Below the pieces are notes generated by a model. The model made no database searches. It saw only the letters and a list, made by a program, of their open reading frames with translations, and was not told where the DNA came from. Position numbers and translations under genes: made by a program. Positions 7,181-16,811 of a stretch of 64,000 bases of DNA are shown here, in pieces. Position 1 is the stretch's first letter; every line of letters begins with the position of its first letter. This stretch comes from Streptomyces liliifuscus (GTDB lineage: Bacteria; Actinomycetota; Actinomycetes; Streptomycetales; Streptomycetaceae). The stretch lies in assembly GCF_016598615.1 (NCBI RefSeq), contig NZ_CP066831.1, forward strand, positions 8,060,001-8,124,000. Reading direction: 5' to 3'.

Positions 7181-8131
7181 TCAGGGTTCTATCCGCGCCC
7201 ACACCGGCGCATGGTCCGAGCCCGCCGCGTCCCGTCGTGCCCCCGGGTTCCCGTCGACCGACGGCAGCGGGGTCGGCCGGACCGGCGTCCCCGTCCCCGC
7301 CCCGGTCACATGGTCGAGCAGCAGCCGGCTGACCAGTATGTGGTCGATCAGTTCGGGACGGCCGGAGTGGACGCGGGAGAAGCGCTGCTCCTCCGGAATC
7401 AGGGGCGCGATGTTCCAGAGCCGGGCCGCGTCGCCCTTGTCGGGCCGCTCGAAACCCGGCGTACCGATCTCGGAACCGGGCGGGCCCTGCAGGATCTGGG
7501 TCGTGGCGGCCGCGACCTCGTCGTTGAGGTCGCCGAGCACGGCCACGTTCCGCTCCTTGCCCCTGCCGTCGAGGAGGTCGTCGGCGACGGCACGCAGCGT
7601 CGTGGCCTCGGCGGCCCGCCGGTACAGGGCGTACGCGCCGTAGCGGGCCCGCTCGCCCTCGTTCCGCGGCTGGAACCGGCCGCCCGGGAACGTCAACAGC
7701 TTCGACTTGAGATGGCAGACCGCCACGGTCAAGGTCATCCCCTGCATGGTTATCTCCGTGGCCAGGAAGCCGCGGCCCGTCCGGGAGACGGGCTCACCGT
7801 CGTCGTCACCCTGAACCGGTCGCAGCGGTGCGGGGAAGGCGTTCGTGTCGATGATCGTCCGCGGTTCCGGGCGGCTGAGGAAGCCGACCCTGATGCCGCG
7901 GCTGTCCGGATGCTCCGAGAGCGCGATGTGCCAGTCGCCGTCCAGCATCCCCGCCAGGTCCGCCAGCGCCTCCGGATCGCCGACCTCCTGCACGCCGAGC
8001 AGCGTGGGGTCGAGTTCCGTGACGACCGAGGCCAGAGCGGTGAGCTTCGCCTTGTACGCGGCCTCGCTGCGCGGTCCGAACGCGCCGCCGGGCCGGTACA
8101 GGTTCTCCAGGTTCCACGTGCCGAGGAGCAT
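7181..8131 (-). CDS. Endonuclease/exonuclease/phosphatase-family hydrolase
   Basis: 316 aa. EEP-fold motifs are clear: GTWNLENL at the N-terminus (Asn metal/phosphate ligand), GVQEVGD (catalytic Glu), AVCHLKSK, GDLNDE (Asp/Asn pair) and the C-terminal GSDHAP (Asp-His). The family hydrolyses phosphodiester bonds in nucleic acids, lipids or inositides. The substrate cannot be told from sequence. No signal peptide is seen, so it is probably cytoplasmic. Start 8131 is preferred over the in-frame 8161 because AAGGAG lies six bases before it. It ends convergently with the FUSC gene. Confidence 0.85.
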   Translation of the reverse strand: MLLGTWNLENLYRPGGAFGPRSEAAYKAKLTALASVVTELDPTLLGVQEVGDPEALADLAGMLDGDWHIALSEHPDSRGIRVGFLSRPEPRTIIDTNAFPAPLRPVQGDDDGEPVSRTGRGFLATEITMQGMTLTVAVCHLKSKLLTFPGGRFQPRNEGERARYGAYALYRRAAEATTLRAVADDLLDGRGKERNVAVLGDLNDEVAAATTQILQGPPGSEIGTPGFERPDKGDAARLWNIAPLIPEEQRFSRVHSGRPELIDHILVSRLLLDHVTGAGTGTPVRPTPLPSVDGNPGARRDAAGSDHAPVWARIEP

Positions 8132-8278
8132 GCCGGGCTCCTTCCCGGACGCGCCGTCCAAGGGGCGCCGCCCGTCGAATGGTGAGGCCAGCGTGCGCGG
8201 GAAACCGCCGGGGCGACAGGGCCGGGACAGGATGCGTGGTTCACGTCACCCGACGGCACGATCCCGTCGTACCGTGGC

Positions 8279-9736
8279 GTGATGACCTCGCCCGAGCCCA
8301 CGCCCGACGCGACGACCAACAGCTCTGCCGGTTACGGGGCCCACCCGCCCGGCACGAAGACCCCGGCCGATGTCCCGACAGATGTCCCGGCCGATCTCAT
8401 CATCACCCGGTGCACCGCCCTCGTGCACGACGATCACGAGCAGATCGGCTTCGTCGAGGACGCCACCATCGTCGTACGGGGCGGCCGCATCGAGAGTGTC
8501 ATCGCCGGGCCGGTCGACGTCGACGTCCCCGCCGCGGAGCACACCGTGCGCATCGACGCGCGTGGCCAGGTCGCGATGCCCGGCCTCGTCAACTGCCATA
8601 CGCACGCCCCGATGGTCACCCTGCGCGGCATCGCGGAGGACCTGCCCATCGAGGAGTGGTTCAACGACTTCGCCTGGCCCATCGAGTCCAACCTCCAGGA
8701 GAAGGACGTGGAGTTGGGTGCGCGGCTCGCCTGCGCCGAGATGATCCGGGGCGGCGTCACCTGCTTCGCGGACCACTACTTCTCGATGGACACCGTCGCC
8801 GCCGTGACCGCCGAGAGCGGGATGCGCGCCAACCTCGGACAGGCCTTCTTCTCCTCCCAGGGCGCCGAAGGACGCGAGCAGTCGCTGGAGTTCGCCCTCC
8901 GCCACCGGGACACCGCCGACGGCCGCATCACCACGTCACTCGCCCCGCACGCCCCGTACACCGTCGAGGACGCCGACCTCGCCGCCACCGCCCGACTGGC
9001 CCGGGAACACGGCCTGTTGGTGCACATCCACGCCTCCGAGAACCGCGACCAGGCCGACACCAGCCTCGCCCGCCACGGCCGCACCCCCATCGAGGTGCTG
9101 GCCGACGCCGGGCTCCTCGACACCGACCTGCTCATCGCGCACGGCACCGGAATCATGGAGCGCGACCTGCCCGTACTCGCCCGCGCCACCGGCCGGATCG
9201 CCGTGGCCAGCGCGCCCCGCGGCTACCTCAAGTTCGCCTGGCCCACGACGACTCCGGTACGGGCCCTGCGTGAGCTCGGCATCCCCGTGGGCCTCGCCAC
9301 GGACGGGGCCGCGTCCAACAGCTCCCTGGACGTGTGGGAGTCCATGGCCCTCACCGCGCTGGTGCAGAAGTTCACCGAGAGCGACCCGCGCCTGCTGACC
9401 TCCCGACAGGCACTGCACCACGCGACACTGCAGAGCGCGCGGGCGGTCGGCCTCGGCGAGGAGATCGGCAGCCTCGCGCCGGGGCGCCGGGCCGACATCA
9501 TCCTCGTCGACGTGAGCGGTCCGCACACCCAGCCCGTGCACGACCTCGCCGCGACCCTCGTGCACAGCGCCCGCGCCGGCGACGTACGCACGACGATCGT
9601 CGACGGGCGGGTGATCATGCGCGACCGTGAGCTGCTCACGCTCGACGTGCCCGCGATCGTGCGGGAGATGAACGAACGGATGCCCGCGCTGATCGACCGG
9701 AGCCATGGCAAGCGGATCCAGGACTACGACACGTGA
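8279..9736 (+). CDS. Amidohydrolase, MtaD/SAH-deaminase-like
   Basis: 485 aa. Metal-dependent hydrolase motifs of the ATZ/TRZ deaminase subgroup are present: NCHTHAPM (H107, H109), APHAPYT (~222), HIHASENRD (~250), HGTGI (~283) and ATDGAASN (~341). PGLVN precedes the HxH and a C-terminal beta region (GRRADIILVDVSG) returns to the composite sandwich. Relatives deaminate 5'-methylthioadenosine, S-adenosylhomocysteine or 8-oxoguanine. The precise substrate is not decidable. The first 40 residues are a low-complexity extension, so translation may start later. GTG 8279 and ATG 8282 are both possible and no Shine-Dalgarno is seen. It is followed by a repeat/terminator, then the P450 gene. Confidence 0.85.
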   Translation: MMTSPEPTPDATTNSSAGYGAHPPGTKTPADVPTDVPADLIITRCTALVHDDHEQIGFVEDATIVVRGGRIESVIAGPVDVDVPAAEHTVRIDARGQVAMPGLVNCHTHAPMVTLRGIAEDLPIEEWFNDFAWPIESNLQEKDVELGARLACAEMIRGGVTCFADHYFSMDTVAAVTAESGMRANLGQAFFSSQGAEGREQSLEFALRHRDTADGRITTSLAPHAPYTVEDADLAATARLAREHGLLVHIHASENRDQADTSLARHGRTPIEVLADAGLLDTDLLIAHGTGIMERDLPVLARATGRIAVASAPRGYLKFAWPTTTPVRALRELGIPVGLATDGAASNSSLDVWESMALTALVQKFTESDPRLLTSRQALHHATLQSARAVGLGEEIGSLAPGRRADIILVDVSGPHTQPVHDLAATLVHSARAGDVRTTIVDGRVIMRDRELLTLDVPAIVREMNERMPALIDRSHGKRIQDYDT

Positions 9737-9778
9737 GCGCTCCGCTGGGTGTGCGGGTGTGGGGGTGTGCGGTTCGTT

Positions 9779-9833
9779 TGCCGCGGGCCGGTGGGGGCTT
9801 GTCGCGCAGTTCCCCGCGCCCCTTTCGGGGCGC
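9779..9833. repeat. Dispersed Streptomyces intergenic repeat, copy 1
   Basis: Contains the hairpin GCGCCCC-TTTC-GGGGCGC preceded by CGCGCAGTTCCCC, a short sequence repeated between genes throughout Streptomyces genomes. A reverse-oriented copy with the same core is at 46950-47002. Placed immediately after a stop codon, it probably acts as a terminator. Confidence 0.7.
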
Positions 9834-9846
9834 TTAGGGTTGGCCC

Positions 9847-11049
9847 ATGTCCACTGACCAGGACCTTCCTACCGACGGCCTCCTCACCCATCCGTACGCC
9901 GTTTACGATCGGCTGCGCGATTCCGCCCCCGTGCATCGCATCACCGGTCCCGACGGCAGTCCCGCCTGGCTGGTCACGCGGTACGGCGATGTGCGCGAGG
10001 CGCTGGCGGATCCGCTTCTCTCGCTGGACAAGCGGCATGCGCTGCCCGGTGGTTACAAGGGTTTCGCTCTCCCGCCCGCCCTGGACGCGAACCTTCTCAA
10101 CATGGATCCGCCCGACCACACCCGCATCCGCCGCCTGGTCGGCCGGGCCTTCACAACGCGCCGCGTCGAGCAACTGCGCGTCCCCATCAGGCAGACCGCC
10201 GACCGGCTTCTCGACGCACTGGGCGCGCACGGCGGCACGGACCTGATCGCCGCCTACGCCGCGCCGCTTCCCATCACCGTCATCTGCGACCTGCTCGGCG
10301 TACCGGATGAACACCGTCGCGACTTCCGGGCCTGGACCGATGTGCTCGTCGCGCCGGACCCGGCCAGGCCGCAAGCCGCCAAAGAGGCCATCGTGGCGAT
10401 GCTCGGCTTCTTCACCCAACTCCTCGCCGACAAGCGGAAAGAGCCCGCCGACGACCTGCTCTCCGACCTCATCGCGGTCAGGGACGAGAGCGACAGCGCG
10501 GAGAACGGCCGGCTCACCGAGGACGAGTTGATGTCGCTCACCTTCCTCATCCTCTTCGCGGGTTACGAGAACACGGTGCAGCTCATCGGCACCGCGGTCC
10601 TCGCGCTGCTCCAGCACCCCGACCAACTGGCCGCTCTCCGCGCGGACCCCACCCGACTCCCGGCGGCCGTCGAGGAGTTCATGCGCTACGACGGACCGGC
10701 CCTGCTGGCCATCCGCCGCTTCCCGCTGCAGGACGTGACGATCGGCGACGTCACCGTCCCGGCGGGCGAGACGGTCCTGCTGTCCCTGGCCGCCGCCGAC
10801 CGCGACCCCCGCCGCTTCCCCGACGCCGACCGGTTCGACCTCGGGCGCGACGCCACCGGACATCTCGCGCTCGGACACGGCATCCACTACTGCCTGGGCG
10901 CACCACTGGCCCGACTGGAGACGGAGATCGCCCTGGCCGCACTCCTGGAACGCCTCCCCGACCTGAAACTCGACGGCGACCCGGACGACCTCCGGTGGCG
11001 ACCGTCCCTCCGCGCCCGGGGCCTGCTCACGCTTCAGGTGACGTACTGA
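9847..11049 (+). CDS. Cytochrome P450
   Basis: 400 aa, normal length for a soluble bacterial P450. The heme-binding loop is LGHGIHYCLGAPLARLE with the axial thiolate C349. The I-helix oxygen-activation motif is FAGYENT (~236-242) and the K-helix ExxR is in EEFMR (~277). In the I-helix the usual acid-Thr pair reads ENT, as in many CYP107/105-type enzymes. It catalyses monooxygenation with an external ferredoxin. No ferredoxin gene is adjacent, so the redox partner is elsewhere. The substrate is unknown. The DUF899 gene follows closely (start 85 bases downstream), possibly in the same transcript. Confidence 0.95.
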   Translation: MSTDQDLPTDGLLTHPYAVYDRLRDSAPVHRITGPDGSPAWLVTRYGDVREALADPLLSLDKRHALPGGYKGFALPPALDANLLNMDPPDHTRIRRLVGRAFTTRRVEQLRVPIRQTADRLLDALGAHGGTDLIAAYAAPLPITVICDLLGVPDEHRRDFRAWTDVLVAPDPARPQAAKEAIVAMLGFFTQLLADKRKEPADDLLSDLIAVRDESDSAENGRLTEDELMSLTFLILFAGYENTVQLIGTAVLALLQHPDQLAALRADPTRLPAAVEEFMRYDGPALLAIRRFPLQDVTIGDVTVPAGETVLLSLAAADRDPRRFPDADRFDLGRDATGHLALGHGIHYCLGAPLARLETEIALAALLERLPDLKLDGDPDDLRWRPSLRARGLLTLQVTY

Positions 11050-11133
11050 GAAAAGAAATTCCGCGCCCCACCGATGAGTTCCGTTCCCTCCTCCGGTCCA
11101 CCCAGGGAAAGCACCGCACCGGAGGAGGGGCAA

Positions 11134-11847
11134 ATGACGCTTCCGCGGATCGTGTCGCGCGACGAGTGGCGCGGCGCACGCGAGGAACTGCTGGTCAGGG
11201 AGAAGGCGGCGACCCGCGCGCGTGACGCTCTGAACGCCGAGCGGCGGCGACTGCCGATGGTCGAGATCGACAAGGAGTACGTCTTCGAGGGCGGGGACGG
11301 CAAGGCGACGCTGTTCGACCTCTTCGAAGGGCGGCCTCAACTGGTCGTCTACCACTTCATGTTCGCGCCGGAGTGGGACGCGGGCTGCCGCAGTTGCTCG
11401 GGCTTCGTCGACCAGATCGGGCACCTCGCGCATCTGCACGCGCGGGGCACCGAGTTCGCGGTGGTCTCCAGGGCGCCGTACACGAAGATCCTGCCCTTCA
11501 AGGCGCGGATGGGATGGACGGTGCCCTGGTACTCGTCGTACGACAACGACTTCAACCACGACTTCCAGGTGTCGTTCGAGGGGCATGACGGCAGCGTCGG
11601 AGGCCAGAGCCACGAGCCCTATGAACGGCCGGGGCTGAGCTGTTTCCTCCGCGACCGTGAGCGGATCTTCCACACGTACTCGACGTACGAGCGCGGACTC
11701 GACGGACTGGGCTCCGCCACAAGTCTTCTGGACCTCACCGCCCTCGGCCGGCAGGAGGAATGGGAGCTGCCGGAGGGGCGCGCGTCGGCACTGGGCGCGC
11801 CCGCGGGCAGCGAGCGCGTCCGATACCACGACGAGTACGAGGACTGA
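11134..11847 (+). CDS. DUF899 thioredoxin-fold protein
   Basis: 237 aa. Signature stretches of the DUF899 family are present: LVVYHFMFAPEWDAGC followed by RSCSGFVDQIGHL, then AVVSRAPYTKI, WTVPWYSSYDNDFN and ERIFHTYSTYERG. The family has a thioredoxin-like fold and uncertain biochemical function. C-x-x-C-type cysteines (GCRSCSG) sit where thioredoxins place their redox pair. Start 11134 is chosen for the strong GGAGGAGG site; an upstream in-frame ATG (11074) overlaps no such site. It is likely co-transcribed with the P450 gene but no functional link is established. Confidence 0.9.
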   Translation: MTLPRIVSRDEWRGAREELLVREKAATRARDALNAERRRLPMVEIDKEYVFEGGDGKATLFDLFEGRPQLVVYHFMFAPEWDAGCRSCSGFVDQIGHLAHLHARGTEFAVVSRAPYTKILPFKARMGWTVPWYSSYDNDFNHDFQVSFEGHDGSVGGQSHEPYERPGLSCFLRDRERIFHTYSTYERGLDGLGSATSLLDLTALGRQEEWELPEGRASALGAPAGSERVRYHDEYED

Positions 11848-12011
11848 GTCCTGGCCACGCGAAGCGTCAGGTGTTTCACAAGGTGTGATGACCGCGTGTC
11901 AGCTACGTCTCAGTAACGTCACTTCGCGAGACGTCCACCCCATGTTTGGCGTTTAACTCTTCAAGGGCTCTCAAGAGGTCTCAGGAGAGCAGCGCTAGAT
12001 GGAGGTGCAAC

Positions 12012-12182
12012 GTGGTGAACGGGCGAACGGTGCTGGAGCGCTTTCCCGCCGGTGGGCCGCGTGGTTCGTGGCCGGCCGAGGAGTTCGCGCAGGCGCGCCG
12101 CCTGGAGGGGCAGCACGTCGAGGTCGTGATGGACCTGTCGACGGATGCCTTCCTGGTGGTCGTACGGGAACTCGCCGAGTGA
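12012..12182 (+). CDS. Small conserved Streptomyces protein, 56 aa
   Basis: Starts at GTG 12012 behind GGAGG. The protein (VVNGRTVLERFPAG, then AEVVMD/STDAFLVVVRELAE-type ending) is one of the small DUF-like proteins widespread in Streptomyces. No transmembrane or signal segment is seen. Function is unknown. It is convergent with the ABC exporter. Confidence 0.75.
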   Translation: MVNGRTVLERFPAGGPRGSWPAEEFAQARRLEGQHVEVVMDLSTDAFLVVVRELAE

Positions 12183-12210
12183 GCCGGGCCGACCACCGCC
12201 GCCGGAAGCC

Positions 12211-14358
12211 TCATCCGGCCTTCGGCGCCGGAACCTTGGCCGCGAACTGCTCCGCCTGGAGCGAGTACAGCTCGGCGTAGACCCCTCCCGAGGACAGGAG
12301 CTCCTCCGGAGTGCCGGACTCCACGAGTCGGCCCTGGTCGAGGACGTGCACCAGGTCGGCGTGGCGCACCGACGCGAGGCGGTGTGTGATGAGAATGACC
12401 GTCTGACCGGTACCCGCCAGGGCCCGGATCTTCTCGAAGACCTCCAGCTCGGCACGGGCGTCGAGAGCCGCCGTCGGCTCGTCCACGACCAGGATCGCGC
12501 CCCTGCGGTAGGCCGCCCGCGCGATACCGAGCCGCTGCCACTGGCCGCCCGACAACTCGTGGCCGCCACTGAACATTCGGGCCAGCAGCGTGTCCAGACC
12601 GCGCGGCAGATCGTCTACCACGTTCTCGGCGCCCGCCTCCGTGACGGACGCGCGCAGCCGCTCGTCGGTGAGCGGCGCCGACGTCCGGCCGATCGCGACG
12701 TTCACCCGGGCCGTGAACGGCCACCTCTTGAAGTCCTGCGCCACCATCGCGATGCGCTCGGCGAGCTGGTGCCGGTCGACGGTCGCCGCGTCCACGCCGT
12801 CCCACAGGATCCGGCCCCGCTGCGGTGCGTACAGGCCCGACAACAGCTTGACCAGAGTGGTCTTCCCGGAGCCGTTCTCCCCGACCAGCGCCACGATCTT
12901 GCCGAGCGGCACGCTGAGCGTCAGGTCCGACAGTGCGGGGCGGGCCGCACTGCCCGGGTAGGTGAACGTGACGTTCTCGAAGCGGATCTCGCGCGGCTCC
13001 TCGGGCAGCGGCTCGCCGCCGACCGGGATCGCGCGCTCGGCCGCCTCCACGTACAGGCGTTGAAGATCCCCGACGAACAGGGCGTCCTCATGGAGGCTGT
13101 TGACCTCCAGGACGAGTGTGTCGAGATTCCCGGAGCCCGTACGGATCGCGATCACCGCCGTGCCCGCCACGGACAGTGCCATCGCACCGCCCAGCAGCAG
13201 CCCGCCGAGCGTCGCGTACGTCGCCACGGTCGCGAGGCCCGTCCAGGCGGCCGCGATCAGCCCGGTCCGTGCCCCCAGCCGGGCCAGCCGGGCCTGTTCC
13301 GCCTCGGCGGACTCCGACATCGCGCGGAAGTGCCGCAGCAGGAAGGGGCCGACCCCGTGGACGCGGATCTCGGGCGCCGCGGCGGGCTCGGTGAGCAGAC
13401 CGCTGATCAGCTGGCCGGCCCGGGCATGCTGCACCCAGGCGTGGAACGACGCGTAGCGGTGCCGCGCCATGGTCAGCGCGCCCCAGGCACTCGGCAGCGT
13501 CATCGTCACCAGCAGCGGCAGCAGTGCCGGGTGCAGGACGGTGAGGACACCTGCCGCCGCGACCAGCGAGATCATCGCGTTCACCACGCGCGCGGCGATC
13601 CGGATCATGCGCCGGGCGGACGAGGCCCCGTACTGTGCCGTGTCCAGGAGCTTGTGGAAGGCCTCGTCCTCGATCGCGGACAGTTCGACCGCAGCGGCCC
13701 GCTCCAGATAGAGCTCCGTCGCGACGCGCTCCACCTTCGGTTCGAGGCGGCCCGTGGCGTACGTCGAGGCGGCCCGCAGCAGCGCGGCGAGCAGCATCAC
13801 GACGGCGACCGTGACGAGTGCGGGCACCGCGTCACGCAGCCGGTCCTGCACCGAGCCGGTCGCCATCAGCCGCCCCAGGACGCTGTTGACGGCGAGCAGA
13901 CTCACCGCCTGGGCGAGGCCCCGGCACACCTCGGCGCCCAGCACGATCCGTGCGGCCTGGCGGTCCGCCTGCCAGGCGAGCCGGAAACTGGACGCCAGCA
14001 GCGCGGGCAGCCGCGTCACCATGGCCCGGAAGTTCAGCTCCAGAAACGCGTCGGAGTGCTGAGACCAGCCCATGTCGTAGCGCAGGGGACCGCCGAAGAG
14101 CAGCCGCTCGGACTCCGAGGGCTCGGGTCCGGACGGCTTGGGCTGGGACGGGTCGGATTCGGACGGCTTGGGCTCGGACGGTTCGGGCTCGGGTTCGGCC
14201 GTGCCGGCCGTCCCGTTCACGGATCCGGTCTCCGCGGATCCCGTCTTCACGGGTCCCGTCTCCACAGACCCCGTCTTCGCGGGCCCCGTCGGCCCGCTCT
14301 TCTTCGTGGTTCTCCGCCCGGTCTTCTTCGCAGCTCCCGCAGATTCCGTCGGTCCCAC
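12211..14358 (-). CDS. ABC exporter half-transporter (permease-ATPase fusion)
   Basis: 715 aa. Residues ~120-420 hold six predicted membrane helices. The C-terminal nucleotide-binding domain (~470-700) has Walker A GENGSGKTTL, the Q-loop, signature LSGGQWQR, Walker B ILVVDEPTAALD and the switch ITHRLASVRHAD. Both catalytic motifs are intact, so it should hydrolyse ATP as a homodimer or with another half. The first ~85 residues are a disordered Thr/Gly/Lys then Pro/Glu/Ser repeat region (KTGSVETGP and SEPKPSES units). It is unlike typical exporters and may be an assembly artefact of simple-sequence expansion. The start could be later. The transported substrate is unknown. Confidence 0.88.
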   Translation of the reverse strand: MGPTESAGAAKKTGRRTTKKSGPTGPAKTGSVETGPVKTGSAETGSVNGTAGTAEPEPEPSEPKPSESDPSQPKPSGPEPSESERLLFGGPLRYDMGWSQHSDAFLELNFRAMVTRLPALLASSFRLAWQADRQAARIVLGAEVCRGLAQAVSLLAVNSVLGRLMATGSVQDRLRDAVPALVTVAVVMLLAALLRAASTYATGRLEPKVERVATELYLERAAAVELSAIEDEAFHKLLDTAQYGASSARRMIRIAARVVNAMISLVAAAGVLTVLHPALLPLLVTMTLPSAWGALTMARHRYASFHAWVQHARAGQLISGLLTEPAAAPEIRVHGVGPFLLRHFRAMSESAEAEQARLARLGARTGLIAAAWTGLATVATYATLGGLLLGGAMALSVAGTAVIAIRTGSGNLDTLVLEVNSLHEDALFVGDLQRLYVEAAERAIPVGGEPLPEEPREIRFENVTFTYPGSAARPALSDLTLSVPLGKIVALVGENGSGKTTLVKLLSGLYAPQRGRILWDGVDAATVDRHQLAERIAMVAQDFKRWPFTARVNVAIGRTSAPLTDERLRASVTEAGAENVVDDLPRGLDTLLARMFSGGHELSGGQWQRLGIARAAYRRGAILVVDEPTAALDARAELEVFEKIRALAGTGQTVILITHRLASVRHADLVHVLDQGRLVESGTPEELLSSGGVYAELYSLQAEQFAAKVPAPKAG

Positions 14359-14588
14359 CGGTGACCTCCCCCGATCGTGGACGAACGGCCACTATCGCGG
14401 CGCGGGACGTCATCGGGCAGGGCGCGCGCCCGGTCCGCCACGGCGTAACCGGAGCACGCCCGGGCGCTCAGGACCGCGCGCTGTGGGGGCGCGCCGCGAA
14501 GGGCGCGGGGCTGTGAAGCAAGCGGCTCCGCCGCGGGGCGCGGCCGCCCACGACTACCCGCAGACGAATGCAGCCACCAGCGGAGCGC

Positions 14589-15044
14589 TCACGCGCTGAC
14601 CGGCCTCGTCCAGGCAGGCGGAGTCCCCGTCAACCGGCACAGCGCCAGATAGAGCGGGATCGGCGGAGTGTAGGGAAGCGTGCCGCCAGGCTTGTGGATG
14701 AGCCCGGGGAGGCCGGGCGAGGCGGGTACGAGCGCCCCCGTGGCGTAGTGCGCGGGCGCAGGCCACTCAAGAGCGACGTCGGAGTCGGAGGGCACGAGCC
14801 ACCACCAGTGCGTGCTGTCGGCGTACACACAGCCGACGCGTGGCAGGCGGGGCATCAGGAGCGGGCCGAGTCTCGCGGGCATGGCCACCGCGTCACAGCC
14901 CAGCGGTGCCCGCATGCCCTCCGGCACGGTCAGCCGCCGCGAAGGCCCGGTCCCGGACGTCGTCCGCAGGCCGCGCTCCAGGCGGACCAGCGTGTCCAGG
15001 TTCAGCACCCGTGGCGCACCGGCCGACGTTGCCCTCACACCCAT
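14589..15044 (-). CDS. Hypothetical protein downstream of an ATP-binding regulator
   Basis: 151 aa. It begins MGVRATSAGAPRVLNLDTL and contains a central hydrophobic/Trp-rich patch (STHWWWLVPSDSDVALEWP) followed by LPYTPPIPLYLALCRLTG. It has no recognised domain. It is 89 bases downstream of the ATP-binding protein gene on the same strand, and proteins of this type accompany HATPase/XRE/DUF397 clusters in Streptomyces. A role in that regulatory module is plausible, not shown. Confidence 0.65.
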   Translation of the reverse strand: MGVRATSAGAPRVLNLDTLVRLERGLRTTSGTGPSRRLTVPEGMRAPLGCDAVAMPARLGPLLMPRLPRVGCVYADSTHWWWLVPSDSDVALEWPAPAHYATGALVPASPGLPGLIHKPGGTLPYTPPIPLYLALCRLTGTPPAWTRPVSA

Positions 15045-15133
15045 TCAGCCCCCGTCCGTTCTCCAATTTTTCCGAACCATCCGGAAACGGCTGTCGCCGC
15101 ACCAGCCGGAAAGCGGCCGGAACGGTCAGGTCA

Positions 15134-15799
15134 CTACCAGTCGTGCCCGGCCGGGGGCGCCTGCGAGCCGCTCGGCTCCGCATGCGCGTGTTCCCCGTGC
15201 GCGTGTTCCCCGGTCGGCGAGGAGCCGGCTGGGGCCGGCCGGCTCCTCGCACTCCAGCCCAGGTCCGACCGCGGTTCGGCGCCGTTGTTCGCCGACCGCG
15301 GCAGTTCGGCCCAGACCAGCAGTCCGGGACCGGTTTCCTGGGCGCCCCAGGCTGTGCACATCGCCGCGACGAGAAGCAATCCCCTCCCGTGCTCCTCCTC
15401 GGGACGTTGTGGCGACGGGTGGGGCTCACCCGGCGCACACCCCTCGTCACGGACTGCTATCCGCACCAGGTCGCCGCCGTCGTGCAGCTCGCACACCACA
15501 TGACGGCTCGCCGTGTGCACTATGGCGTTGGTGACCAGTTCGGAGACGACGAGCTCCGCCGTGTCGCAGGTGTCCTCACAGACCGACCAGCCCGAGAGCC
15601 GGGCACGCGTCAGATGCCGGGCCTGTGCTGCGGAGCCCGGATGTGCGGCCAGCTCGAAGCGGAACCGGCGCTCGGCTGCTGCCTCGGGGCATGCCCCAGC
15701 GGCGGCACCGAGACGGAACCGGTCCTCGGCTGCGTCTGTTCCTAACGGCGCGGACGGAATCACGTTTGCCACTATCTCCCCGTCGTGAACACTTGGCAA
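15134..15799 (-). CDS. SpoIIAB/RsbW-like ATP-binding regulator
   Basis: 221 aa. A GHKL ATPase fold is visible at about 60-175: N-box ELVVSELVTNAIVH, G1 VRDEG and G2 GRGLLLV. This matches the anti-sigma-factor-kinase class. These proteins bind sigma factors or anti-anti-sigma factors and can phosphorylate the latter. The C-terminal ~45 residues are a His/Ala/Glu/Gly-rich tail with EHAHGEHAHAE repeats that could bind metal. The gene is divergent from the XRE regulator at 15951, which with DUF397 forms the familiar Streptomyces abaA/whiJ-type module. GTG and ATG start alternatives exist near 15770-15799. Confidence 0.85.
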   Translation of the reverse strand: MPSVHDGEIVANVIPSAPLGTDAAEDRFRLGAAAGACPEAAAERRFRFELAAHPGSAAQARHLTRARLSGWSVCEDTCDTAELVVSELVTNAIVHTASRHVVCELHDGGDLVRIAVRDEGCAPGEPHPSPQRPEEEHGRGLLLVAAMCTAWGAQETGPGLLVWAELPRSANNGAEPRSDLGWSARSRPAPAGSSPTGEHAHGEHAHAEPSGSQAPPAGHDW

Positions 15800-15950
15800 G
15801 TGTCACTCTGAAAATTGCAGAGTGCAGTGTTCCGGGCCGTATGGCCATGGCACACTGCTCGCAACAGCACGTGGCGCGGCGTCAGTTGGGTACCCGGTTC
15901 GGGGCCCGAACGGGCGCCGCCCGGGCTGTCCGGACAAAGTGGAGGTGGAC

Positions 15951-16811
15951 GTGAGCGAGCCGCGGTCCGCGCCGACGGTCGGGCAGGTCGTCCTCGGACG
16001 GCGCCTGCTTGACCTGCGGGAACGCGCGGGGCTCAAGCGCGAGGAGGCAGCACGCATCCTGCGTGTCACCTCCGCCACCGTCCGCCGTATGGAGATGGCC
16101 GAGGTAGCGCTCAAAATCCCGTACCTCCAGCTCCTGCTGAAGTCGTACGGCGTCTCCGACGAAGAGGCCGAGGCCTTTGTCGCCCTGGCGGAGGAGGCGA
16201 ACCTGCCGGGCTGGTGGCAGCGCTTCCATGACATCCTGCCGGGCTGGTTCTCGATGTACGTCAGCCTGGAGGGCGCGGCCGTCCTCATCCGCTCGTACGA
16301 ACCCCACTTCGTTCCCGGAGTGCTGCAGACCGAGGAGTACGCGCGTGGCGTCATGGAATCCGGCGCCATCGGCCAGACCAGACCCGAGGACATCGAGCGC
16401 CATGTGGCGCTGCGCATGCAACGCCAGGAGCTGCTGACGCGCGAGGGCGCGCCCCGGTTCTGGGCCGTGATGGACGAGACCGCCGTGCGCCGCCCCGTCG
16501 GCGGCCCCGAGGTCATGCGCGCCCAGATCGACAGGCTGCTCGAGGCCACGAAGCTGCCCAACGTGACACTGCAGATCGCCCCCTTCTCCTCGGGGCCGCA
16601 CGCGGGCACGTACGGGCCCTTCGTGCTGTTCCGCTTTGCCATGCCCGAACTTCCGGACATGGTCTACAGCGAGTACCTGACCGGCGCCGTCTACCTGGAC
16701 GGACGTACCGAGGTGGCAACCCATCTCGAGGTCATGGACCGCATGGCGGCGCAAGCCGCCACGGCACATCGCACGAAGGAGATCCTGCTGGATCTCCGCA
16801 AGGAGCTGTGA
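15951..16811 (+). CDS. XRE regulator with DUF5753 (Scr1-type) domain
   Basis: 286 aa from GTG 15951 with GGAGG five bases upstream. Residues 8-65 form a helix-turn-helix (LGRRLLDLRERAGLKREEAA, then VTSATVRRMEMAEV). The rest matches the Scr1/DUF5753 regulatory domain (LPGWF, SYEPHFVPGVLQTEEYAR, ALRMQRQELLTRE). It ends TGA immediately before the ATG of the DUF397 gene. Such pairs are a large paralogous family in Streptomyces affecting development and antibiotic production (whiJ, abaA-like). This pair behaves like a regulator with a small cognate partner. DNA targets are unknown. Confidence 0.9.
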   Translation: MSEPRSAPTVGQVVLGRRLLDLRERAGLKREEAARILRVTSATVRRMEMAEVALKIPYLQLLLKSYGVSDEEAEAFVALAEEANLPGWWQRFHDILPGWFSMYVSLEGAAVLIRSYEPHFVPGVLQTEEYARGVMESGAIGQTRPEDIERHVALRMQRQELLTREGAPRFWAVMDETAVRRPVGGPEVMRAQIDRLLEATKLPNVTLQIAPFSSGPHAGTYGPFVLFRFAMPELPDMVYSEYLTGAVYLDGRTEVATHLEVMDRMAAQAATAHRTKEILLDLRKEL